From contig JAKAAV010000158.1 in assembly GCA_021802185.1 (NCBI GenBank), positions 1 through 5,995 on the forward strand: a stretch of 5,995 bases of DNA, read 5' to 3'. This stretch comes from Chloroflexota bacterium. Its GTDB lineage: Bacteria; Chloroflexota; Limnocylindria; Limnocylindrales; CSP1-4. The notes beneath the pieces are model-generated. The model did no database searches. It had not been told where the DNA came from and saw only the letters and a list, made by a program, of their open reading frames with translations. The number at the start of each line of letters is the position of its first letter. Position 1 is the stretch's first letter. The position numbers were made by a program, and so were the translations under genes. Positions 1-4,994 of the stretch are shown in pieces.

Positions 1-225
1 GCCGACCAGGCCCTCGAGCGCGAGCGCAACGAGCGGGAGCGCGCGCGACTCGAGCGAGAGCTCGACGAGGCGCGGCACCTGCTCGACGCCGCGGACGCCC
101 GGCTCGCGAACGAGGCGTTCGTGTCCCGTGCCCCGGCGAACGTCGTCGAGGGCGCGCGCGCGCGGGCGAAGGAGCTCCGGGAGCGGGTCGCGGTGCTCTC
201 CGAGCGGCTGGGAGAGCGGGCATGA
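1..225 (+). CDS. valS: Valyl-tRNA synthetase, C-terminal end (5' truncated by window)
   Basis: The frame is open from base 1 to a TGA at 223-225, giving the last 74 residues of a protein that begins outside the window. The segment is a highly charged helical hairpin (Glu/Arg/Leu rich) and contains LANEAFVSRAPANVVEGAR, the hallmark of the C-terminal coiled-coil arm of valyl-tRNA synthetases (typically L-x-N-E-x-F-x-x-x-A-P-x-x-V-V). In the family this arm contacts the tRNA elbow. The whole enzyme charges tRNA-Val in the cytoplasm. The catalytic core and editing domain are not visible. The segment ends as this family usually does, a short way after the hairpin, with no extra domain. It precedes a gene of unknown function by 81 bp, so any co-transcription is uncertain. 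The identification rests on this C-terminal motif alone but is quite characteristic. Confidence 0.9.
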   Translation, partial: ADQALERERNERERARLERELDEARHLLDAADARLANEAFVSRAPANVVEGARARAKELRERVAVLSERLGERA

Positions 226-252
226 CACCCACGGAGGCGGGGCCGGCGGGGG

Positions 253-258
253 TACGAT
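253..258 (+). promoter_or_regulatory. Possible -10 element (TACGAT) in the gap after valS
   Basis: TACGAT fits TANNNT and is an AT-leaning hexamer in an otherwise very GC-rich 81-bp gap between valS and the next gene. It would give a leader of about 40 bases before the GTG at 307. No convincing -35 is seen at the right distance (ATGACA at 222-227 is too far away, with a 25-bp spacer). This is pattern matching only. Confidence 0.3.
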
Positions 259-292
259 TGACCGCGGTCGTGGCATCGGTCGTGCGACGGTC

Positions 293-300
293 GGGGAGGG
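293..300 (+). promoter_or_regulatory. Shine-Dalgarno site deciding the GTG start at 307
   Basis: GGGGAGGG lies six bases before the GTG at 307. This favours the GTG over the ATG at 302, which is in another frame and hits a stop after seven codons. Confidence 0.6.
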
Positions 301-306
301 CATGAG

Positions 307-1041
307 GTGCCGCTGGAGTTCCTGAAGCGACGACGGAAGCCGGAGGAAGCGGCGGCGCCACCGCCGGTGCTGCCCGAAGAGATCGAGCCCGAGGAGTTCG
401 AGGTTCGGCTGAGCTACCGGGCGAAGAGCACCGAGGGCGTCCGGATGCAGGACGGCCAGGGCGCGCTTCGCGAGATGCCGGCGATGCTGGCGGGCATCGC
501 GAAGAGCGACATCGACCTCCTCTACCCGCTGCCCATCGAGCTGAGCGACGCCGCTCCGACGATCGTCCAGCCGTCCGAAGCCATGCAGTGGATCACCGCC
601 CACCAGGCCGACAGCCCGATCGCGCGGCACACCCTGCTGGTGCTCGAGACCGTCGGCGCGGTCGACCTCGCGTTCGACACGCTCGCGGTCGCGCTGCTGA
701 GCGGCGAGACCGACACGTCCGGGAATCCGGAGTACAACGCGATCGTCGGCGGCGTGGCGTCGCACTGGGACGAGGCGACCGGCGACATGCTCGTCCGCGC
801 CGTCGTGGGCTGGGGCGGCAAGGGCGTCCGCGGCGACACGGATCGGACGGCGCAGAAGATCCTGTCGAGCCTGCTGGCGAACGTGCTGGCGAGCCAGTAC
901 TCGCTGGGCATGACGCCGTCCGAGAGGCCGGTGCCGGCGGCGGGGGCCGGAGGCCTGGTATGCGCGTCGTGCGGGTTCGCGTCGGCGCACGAGCGGGCGT
1001 TCTACTGTCCGAAGTGCGGGATGCGCCTGCTGCGGGGTTAG
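307..1041 (+). CDS. Conserved-looking protein of unknown function with C-terminal zinc ribbon
   Basis: This is a 244-residue protein that I do not recognise. Three parts can be seen. Residues 1-35 are a basic then Pro/Glu-rich, probably disordered lead (LKRRRKPEE, then APPPVLPEEIEPEEFE). Residues 36-200 are a mixed-composition, probably folded domain with several helix-like stretches (HTLLVLETVGAVDLAFDTLAVALL, and KILSSLLANVLASQYSLGM). Residues 219-237 are a zinc ribbon with Cys219-x2-Cys222-x11-Cys234-x2-Cys237, preceded by a short Ala/Gly/Pro linker. The ribbon resembles the small zinc ribbons appended to many bacterial proteins. There is no signal peptide and no clear transmembrane helix, so a cytoplasmic location is inferred. 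The start is GTG, with a good GGGGAGGG ribosome site. It is followed by the FmdB-like gene after 14 bases, which suggests an operon. Codon use matches the neighbours. The coding call is firm; the function is unknown. Confidence 0.88.
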   Translation: MPLEFLKRRRKPEEAAAPPPVLPEEIEPEEFEVRLSYRAKSTEGVRMQDGQGALREMPAMLAGIAKSDIDLLYPLPIELSDAAPTIVQPSEAMQWITAHQADSPIARHTLLVLETVGAVDLAFDTLAVALLSGETDTSGNPEYNAIVGGVASHWDEATGDMLVRAVVGWGGKGVRGDTDRTAQKILSSLLANVLASQYSLGMTPSERPVPAAGAGGLVCASCGFASAHERAFYCPKCGMRLLRG

Positions 1042-1043
1042 GC

Positions 1044-1050
1044 GAGGAGG
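1044..1050 (+). promoter_or_regulatory. Shine-Dalgarno site deciding the TTG start at 1056
   Basis: GAGGAGG sits five bases before the TTG at 1056. It supports this rare start codon for the FmdB-like gene over any start upstream in the same frame, since those would lie inside the preceding gene. Confidence 0.7.
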
Positions 1051-1055
1051 TTCCG

Positions 1056-1445
1056 TTGCCGGTCTACGACTATGCGTGCACGGAGTGCGGCCGAACCATC
1101 GAGGTCACGCACGGCGTGCATGCGCAGGGCCCGTCCGTGTGCGAGGTGTGCGGGGGCTCGATGCGGAAGCTGCTCTCGCCGCCCGCGATCGTGTTCAAGG
1201 GCTCCGGCTGGGCGAAGAAGGACGCGCAGGCGGCGAGCCGGGCGCGTTCGGTCGGCGGCAAGGGCTCCAGCCCCACGAAATCCTCGAGCGACGGGACGTT
1301 GAAGGAATCCGGCGCGTCGTCGAGTGGTGACGGCGCGGGCTCGAGCGGGTCGAAGTCTGGAGCATCGAGTTCGGATGGGGCCGCTTCGGCCGGATCGGCG
1401 ACCGGTGGATCGACGACCGGCGGCGCCTCGTCCGGCACGGACTGA
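1056..1445 (+). CDS. FmdB-family zinc ribbon protein with Ser/Gly/Ala-rich tail
   Basis: This is a 129-residue protein whose first 52 residues match the FmdB/putative regulatory zinc ribbon family. It opens with MPVYDYACTECG, carries Cys8-x2-Cys11 and Cys29-x2-Cys32, and continues with MRKLLSPPAIVFKGSGW, the family's usual end of domain. The start is taken as TTG at 1056 because family members begin at exactly this Met-Pro-x-Tyr-x-Tyr motif and because GAGGAGG lies five bases before it. The frame stays open far upstream (to about 588), but that part is a shadow of the preceding gene. From about residue 66 the protein is a low-complexity Ser/Gly/Ala/Thr tail with no cysteines, probably disordered. 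Such tails are common on FmdB proteins of high-GC bacteria. The founding FmdB was proposed to regulate a formamidase/acetamidase operon, but the biochemical role of most members is unknown. It lies 14 bases after the upstream gene and 1 base before the HTH gene. Confidence 0.9.
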   Translation: MPVYDYACTECGRTIEVTHGVHAQGPSVCEVCGGSMRKLLSPPAIVFKGSGWAKKDAQAASRARSVGGKGSSPTKSSSDGTLKESGASSSGDGAGSSGSKSGASSSDGAASAGSATGGSTTGGASSGTD

Positions 1446-1446
1446 C

Positions 1447-1719
1447 GTGCCGAAGCCTCCCTCCGACTGGATCACGCTCGCGGAGGCCAGCGAGATCTTC
1501 GCGTCCGCCAACATCCGCGTGAGCCCGTCGACGCTCGGCCGATGGGCACGGGAGAGACGCATCCAGAGCGCGCGACCCGGCCGCCTGATCTACGTGCGCC
1601 GGTCGCAGATCCGGGCCATGCTGCTGCCACGTGGGCACGCCGGCGTGCCCGACGTCCGCCTGCCCGCCCCGTACGACACCCCCGGACAGGGATCGCTGTT
1701 CACCGACCTCGACGACTGA
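1447..1719 (+). CDS. Small excisionase/MerR-like helix-turn-helix protein
   Basis: This is a 90-residue protein starting with GTG one base after the FmdB-like stop. It has no clear ribosome site, so translation is probably coupled to the upstream gene. Residues 9-60 (ITLAEASEIFA, then VSPSTLGRWARERRI, then ARPGRLIYVRRSQIRAML) have the layout of the excisionase/HTH_17 winged-helix family. There is a first helix with T-x-x-E-A, a recognition helix with S-x-x-T-L-x-R-W, a turn carrying Arg-x-Gly-Arg, and a strand ending in R-S-x-I. Such domains bind DNA. Residues 61-90 are a Pro/Gly-containing tail ending acidic (TDLDD), with QGSLF at residues 81-85. An in-frame start as early as 1324 exists but would overlap the FmdB gene by about 120 bases and would prepend a basic low-complexity stretch, so the GTG is preferred. 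Its regulatory target cannot be told from the sequence. There is no integrase or phage gene beside it, so an excisionase role is not implied. Confidence 0.82.
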   Translation: MPKPPSDWITLAEASEIFASANIRVSPSTLGRWARERRIQSARPGRLIYVRRSQIRAMLLPRGHAGVPDVRLPAPYDTPGQGSLFTDLDD

Positions 1720-1757
1720 CGACCGCGTCGCTCGTTCGCGGCCGTCGCAGACGACGT

Positions 1758-1787
1758 CGCGCCCGTGGACGATCCGTCCGGGGCGCG
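1758..1787 (+). terminator. Strong GC hairpin between convergent genes, possible bidirectional terminator
   Basis: CGCGCCC (1758-1764) pairs with GGGCGCG (1781-1787), and GGACG (1767-1771) pairs with CGTCC (1775-1779). That makes a 12-bp stem broken by a GT/G internal loop, with a 3-base ATC loop. It lies 38 bases after the stop of the HTH gene and 53 bases beyond the stop of the large minus-strand gene, in the 121-bp convergent gap where a shared terminator is expected. There is no clear T-run on either side, so it would be a non-canonical (U-less) terminator or an mRNA 3'-end stabiliser. Confidence 0.5.
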
Positions 1788-1840
1788 GGCTCGCCTTCCG
1801 CTGATGCCTCGGGCCATGCCCCGGTGCGGGTCGATCCCCG

Positions 1841-4765
1841 TCAGACCTGGCGCGCGCCGCACCGGCGGCAGAACCGTGCGCTCGCCGAGAGGGGGAGACC
1901 GCAGCCCTGGCACGCCTGCACCCCCGAGCCGGGTTTGGTGACGATCTCTCGCGTCGACTCCTCCCAGACGGTCCGTGTGACCCGCGGCGACAGCTGACCC
2001 TGGTCGGCCTGGCGGCCGCGAAGCAGCCACGCACGCCGTACGCGCTCCTCGGATGGCTGCGCGGCCGGCTGCGCGGGCGGCGGTGCCTGGATCTCCTCGG
2101 GCGCGACGACCTGCCACGGAGCGACGCCGGGCTGGGGCGGGCGCGGAGGGTGGATCGGCGTCTGCGGCCGCGGCTCGCCGGGCTCGGTGACGGCAGGCAG
2201 CGCCTCCGTCGGGGCTGCGGGCGACACCGCAGCAGGCTGCGCGGCAGGAGGCTGCGCTTGGGTCGGTTCTGCCGGCGCGAGCTCCACGGTCTCGGCCGCC
2301 TGCCGCTCCGCGCTTTCCGGGACGGCTGCGACAACGGGCGCCAGCTCCGGCGCTGCTTCCACGGCCTGTTCGGCCTCGGCCGCCTGCCCGACCGCGATTT
2401 CGGCTCCGGCCGCCTGGGCGATCGCGATCTCGGCCTCGGGCTCCCGCTCAAGTCTCGCGGGCTGCTCGGCCTCGTCCGCCTGCATTCCTTCGACTTCGAG
2501 CTCGGGCGCCGCCGCCTCGGGCTCGGGTGTCGCAACGCCCTCGACGTCGACGGCTTCCCCGGGCTCCGGTGCCGCCGCCAGAGGCTCGACCTCGGGCGCG
2601 GCGGACGGCGTGACCGCCGCCTCCGCGACGACGGCCTCTTCGGCCTCAGCCGTGACGCCGATCTGTTCCGCGGCCTGGCGGGCCTCGTCGAACCGCTCGG
2701 GTTCCTGGACGCCCGTCCCGGATTCAGCCTCTGCCGCGGCAAACGCGGGCTCGGGTGTCGCAAGCCCTGGCTCGGCCGCTGCAACCTCCTGCTCGGCCGC
2801 GGCAACCGCGGGCTCAACCGCCGCAACCTCCGGCTCGGCCGCGCTCGCCGGTTCCTGCTCGACGACCGCGGGAGGCTCGAGGGCTGCGCCGGGTTCGGCG
2901 GCCTCGGCCGACGCGAGGGCGGCGGGGAGCTCGACGGCCTCCGCTGATGCGACGGTCGCGACGGACTCGGGTCCCTCGGCCTCGAGCGCCGCCTCAGCCT
3001 CGACCTCAACGACGAGCTCGACCTCCGGGTGCCAGGCCTCGGGCTCCAGCGCCATCTCGGGCGTCGCTTCAGCGAGCACCCCGGCCTCGGGCTCGGCCGC
3101 GGGCTCGGCGGCCTCCGGTTCGGCGGGCGCGACCAGGGACTCGAACTCGGACCCGGGCTCCGGGGCGAGCTCGGACGCAGCTTCGAGCGGGATCTCCGTG
3201 TCCAGCGGCTCCGACGGCGCCTCGAGCTGCGCGGCACCCCACGCCTCGGGCTCGACAGCCGTCTCTCCGGCCCCGGCCTCCTCGGCCACCGCGAGCGGCT
3301 CGGGCTCGGAGACCAGCTCGATGCCCGCGCTCGTTGCCTCGACGCTCTCGGCCTGTGCCTCGAGCACGACCGCCGGCTCCGCCTCGGCGGTCTCCTCGGC
3401 CTCCGCCTCGAGCGCGGCCGGTGGCGCTGTGTGGGCGAGCTCCTCGGCGATCTCGACCTGGGGGGTCGCCGAGACCTCTGCCCGCAGCTGGAGGGCAGCC
3501 TCGAACGGCTCGGCGATCGGCTCTGCCTCGACCGGCCCCGCGAAGGCCTCGGCCTCCGTCTCGGTCGACGCCTCCATTGGCGCGGTTCCCGACTCGACCG
3601 GTTCCTCGGTGGCCTCGGCCATGGTCTCGAGTGGCGCTTCGGGCGCCTCTGCCACGAGCACCTGCTGCGGCTCGAGCACCTGGTCCGGGAGGACTGCCAG
3701 CTCCGGCTCGACCGGCTGCTCGGCCTGGACGGGCGGCGCCGATTCTGGCGCCAGGGCCACTTCCGCGACAGGCTCGACGCGCTCGACGTCTTCGGCCGCC
3801 ACGGCCCCGGCGCGTCCCGGTGCGACCCCCTCGTCACCTCGCGGCGCCACGGCCTCTGCAGCTTCGGCACTGGCGGCGGGGCCCGTTTCGGGGTTGGCAG
3901 CCGTCTCCGCCTCGGGTTCGACAACCGGGAGGGCGAACGCCGCCAGGCGCCGCGACAGCCAGTCGTCGGTCTCGGCGAGCTCTTCCGCCGGTTCCGAGAT
4001 GGCTTCTGGTCCCGCCTCCGGCGTCGCCGCCGTCTCGCGGTCCAGGCCCGGCTCGGCAGGCCCGAAGTCCGTCCCGGGCTCCACGCCGAGCGTGGGCTCG
4101 ATGCCGCCGAGAATCTCGAGCGCGGCTGAGCCGAAGATCGGACCCTCGGTGGGGAGACCGGACTCGTCCGCGGGCAACGCTGCGGCGGGCGCGCGCCTGC
4201 GCCCGTGGGGCTTCCCTTCGACGTGGATCTCGGCGCCGGGAGTTGCGGCGGGAGCCCCCGTTTGCGGCGTCGTGGGGAACTCGACCGCCTGGGACGCCGG
4301 CAACGGCGTGTCCGGCGTCGCTGTGGATTCCGGCGCGGCCGGGACCGCAACAGCCACCCCTGTGGCCGCTGCGGCGTCAACGACGACGGACGACGTCGCC
4401 TCCTCCGCTTCGAGCGCGAGCAGGGCCGCGTCGAGCGGATCGGGGACGCCGGGCATCGGAGCGCACGATCGACAGCGGCCAGCCTCGGGGTTCCAGCAGT
4501 CGCGGCACGTGTACTGCCGGCAGCTGAAGCAGAAGCTGAACGTGTCGTGGAACGCGCGCAGCTGGGCGCCGGATGCCTGCCGATCCTGGTCCCGACGAGC
4601 CTCGGACAGGGCCTCGTCGAGCGATTCCTCGGACGTGATGTAGTTCCGCAGCCCGCGGGCGAGCATTCGGGCGCGCGAGATCGGCCCGCCGCCGACCCGC
4701 GGGGACTGGAAGGTGAATTTCGCCCCGCACCGCTCGCAGTACGACTCGGTGAGGATGTCGGTCAT
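1841..4765 (-). CDS. Large zinc-ribbon / Ala-Glu-Pro-rich linker / zinc-ribbon protein, function unknown
   Basis: This is a 974-residue protein that I cannot assign to a named family. Residues 1-103 form a compact module with eight cysteines in four pairs: Cys10/Cys13, Cys79/Cys82, Cys87/Cys90 and Cys98/Cys101. It contains FCFSCRQYTCRDCWNPEAG, and it could hold two zinc ions. Between the first and second pairs lies a helical, charged stretch (residues 30-75). Residues of about 120-900 are low complexity, dominated by Ala, Glu, Pro and Val with almost no Lys, Cys or aromatics, and strongly acidic. Residues 905-948 return to normal composition (VRRAWLLRG, and TRTVWEESTREIVTKPG). Residues 952-969 are a zinc ribbon (Cys952-x2-Cys955-x10-Cys966-x2-Cys969). 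There is no signal peptide or membrane segment. The ATG at 4765 is the only good start: an in-frame TAG lies a short way upstream and Cys10 is close to the N-terminus. No strong Shine-Dalgarno site is seen. The gene is divergent from fhaA and convergent with the HTH gene. Clean domains at both ends of one uninterrupted frame argue that the long linker is truly translated. The protein may act as a flexible scaffold, but that is inference. Confidence 0.88.
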   Translation of the reverse strand: MTDILTESYCERCGAKFTFQSPRVGGGPISRARMLARGLRNYITSEESLDEALSEARRDQDRQASGAQLRAFHDTFSFCFSCRQYTCRDCWNPEAGRCRSCAPMPGVPDPLDAALLALEAEEATSSVVVDAAAATGVAVAVPAAPESTATPDTPLPASQAVEFPTTPQTGAPAATPGAEIHVEGKPHGRRRAPAAALPADESGLPTEGPIFGSAALEILGGIEPTLGVEPGTDFGPAEPGLDRETAATPEAGPEAISEPAEELAETDDWLSRRLAAFALPVVEPEAETAANPETGPAASAEAAEAVAPRGDEGVAPGRAGAVAAEDVERVEPVAEVALAPESAPPVQAEQPVEPELAVLPDQVLEPQQVLVAEAPEAPLETMAEATEEPVESGTAPMEASTETEAEAFAGPVEAEPIAEPFEAALQLRAEVSATPQVEIAEELAHTAPPAALEAEAEETAEAEPAVVLEAQAESVEATSAGIELVSEPEPLAVAEEAGAGETAVEPEAWGAAQLEAPSEPLDTEIPLEAASELAPEPGSEFESLVAPAEPEAAEPAAEPEAGVLAEATPEMALEPEAWHPEVELVVEVEAEAALEAEGPESVATVASAEAVELPAALASAEAAEPGAALEPPAVVEQEPASAAEPEVAAVEPAVAAAEQEVAAAEPGLATPEPAFAAAEAESGTGVQEPERFDEARQAAEQIGVTAEAEEAVVAEAAVTPSAAPEVEPLAAAPEPGEAVDVEGVATPEPEAAAPELEVEGMQADEAEQPARLEREPEAEIAIAQAAGAEIAVGQAAEAEQAVEAAPELAPVVAAVPESAERQAAETVELAPAEPTQAQPPAAQPAAVSPAAPTEALPAVTEPGEPRPQTPIHPPRPPQPGVAPWQVVAPEEIQAPPPAQPAAQPSEERVRRAWLLRGRQADQGQLSPRVTRTVWEESTREIVTKPGSGVQACQGCGLPLSASARFCRRCGARQV
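2381..2440 (-). repeat. 30-bp tandem duplication in the linker of the large zinc-ribbon gene
   Basis: Bases 2381-2410 and 2411-2440 are imperfect copies of one 30-bp unit (CGCCTG..CGA.CGCGAT.TCGGC..CGG). Read on the minus strand they encode two ten-residue units, AEAEIAIAQA and AGAEIAVGQA (residues 776-795). This is a whole number of codons and keeps the frame. Confidence 0.55.
2729..2833 (-). repeat. Five tandem 21-bp units encoding Glu-Pro-x-x-Ala-Ala heptads
   Basis: Five consecutive 21-base units begin at 2729, 2750, 2771, 2792 and 2813. Each starts with CT followed by C/G-rich sequence and shares a central GCAA core; the third and fourth units are the closest pair. On the minus strand they encode residues 645-679 as the heptads PEVAAVE, PAVAAAE, QEVAAAE, PGLATPE and PAFAAAE. 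The period is seven codons, so gain or loss of a unit would not break the frame. This suggests that slippage or recombination built part of the long linker. Confidence 0.75.
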
Positions 4766-4799
4766 CGTTGCGCGACGCTCAGCCCTGCTGGTTCCCTAC

Positions 4800-4805
4800 A
4801 GAGTA
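4800..4805 (-). promoter_or_regulatory. Possible -10 element for the large zinc-ribbon gene
   Basis: Read on the minus strand this is TACTCT (TANNNT), within the less GC-rich CCTGTACTCTGTAGGG. Transcription would start near 4793, leaving a leader of roughly 28 bases before the ATG at 4765. No recognisable -35 lies about 17 bp upstream. Confidence 0.35.
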
Positions 4806-4954
4806 CAGGGTGCGGACGCGCCGTCCCCCCGACGACCGGCGTTGAACCGGGGGACATTCGTCCCGCCGGGTGGGACACCCATCGAAACGGCGACCCGATC
4901 GCGCCGCCTGCGCCATCGCCGATGCGGGCCACCGCCGGCGCGGGCCGCCGTCCA

Positions 4955-4968
4955 CGCGGGGCCCCGCG
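4955..4968. repeat. Perfect GC palindrome upstream of fhaA, possible operator
   Basis: CGCGGGGCCCCGCG is a perfect 14-bp palindrome, followed directly by a partial second copy (GGGGCCC at 4968-4974). Its centre lies at the place where a -35 element would be for the fhaA -10 at 4980-4985. That position would suit a repressor or activator site, but in DNA this GC-rich such palindromes can arise by chance. Confidence 0.35.
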
Positions 4969-4976
4969 GGGCCCGG

Positions 4977-4985
4977 TGCTAGACT
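4977..4985 (+). promoter_or_regulatory. Extended -10 element for fhaA (TGCTAGACT), leaderless type
   Basis: TG-C-TAGACT fits the extended -10 form TGnTANNNT. The hexamer ends nine bases before the ATG at 4995, so the transcript would begin at or within a few bases of the start codon. No Shine-Dalgarno sequence lies before the ATG, which agrees with a leaderless mRNA, a common arrangement in high-GC Gram-positive-type bacteria. Confidence 0.5.
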
Positions 4986-4994
4986 CCGTCCCCG

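Larger units (their letters stand above)
4766..4994. promoter_or_regulatory. Divergent promoter region between the large zinc-ribbon gene and fhaA
   Basis: This 229-bp gap separates two genes that point away from each other, so it must hold the start signals for both. It contains candidate -10 elements for each direction, a perfect 14-bp palindrome close to the fhaA start, and a small interrupted inverted repeat at 4860-4876 (GTCCC, 7 bases, GGGAC). I see no small gene in it: the short open frames crossing it have no supporting start site and look like composition shadows. Confidence 0.6.

Noticed and set aside
128..325. 65-codon open frame spanning the valS end and the following gap
   Set aside because: It is an out-of-frame overlap of valS with low-complexity Arg/Gly/Ser sequence and no ribosome site.
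588..1055. N-terminal extension of the FmdB-like gene back to base 588
   Set aside because: This part is an Arg/Gly-rich shadow of the 244-aa gene. The FmdB family begins at the MPVYDY motif, and a good ribosome site precedes the TTG at 1056.
1447..1719. HTH protein as a phage or transposon excisionase
   Set aside because: No integrase, attachment repeat or other mobile gene is present, and base composition matches the neighbours. The domain is also common in chromosomal regulators.
1195..4380. 1061-codon open frame on the - strand
   Set aside because: It is an Arg/Pro/Ser-rich out-of-frame shadow of the large gene. It also runs through the opposite strand of the FmdB-like and HTH genes.
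2187..4643. 818-codon open frame on the + strand opposite the large zinc-ribbon gene, with further long open frames at 2150-2947, 2755-4527 and 3029-4129
   Set aside because: The translations are monotonous Ser/Ala/Gly/Thr or Arg/Pro/Leu sequence with no domains. They mirror the GCC/GAG codon bias of the minus-strand gene, which has clean zinc modules at both ends.
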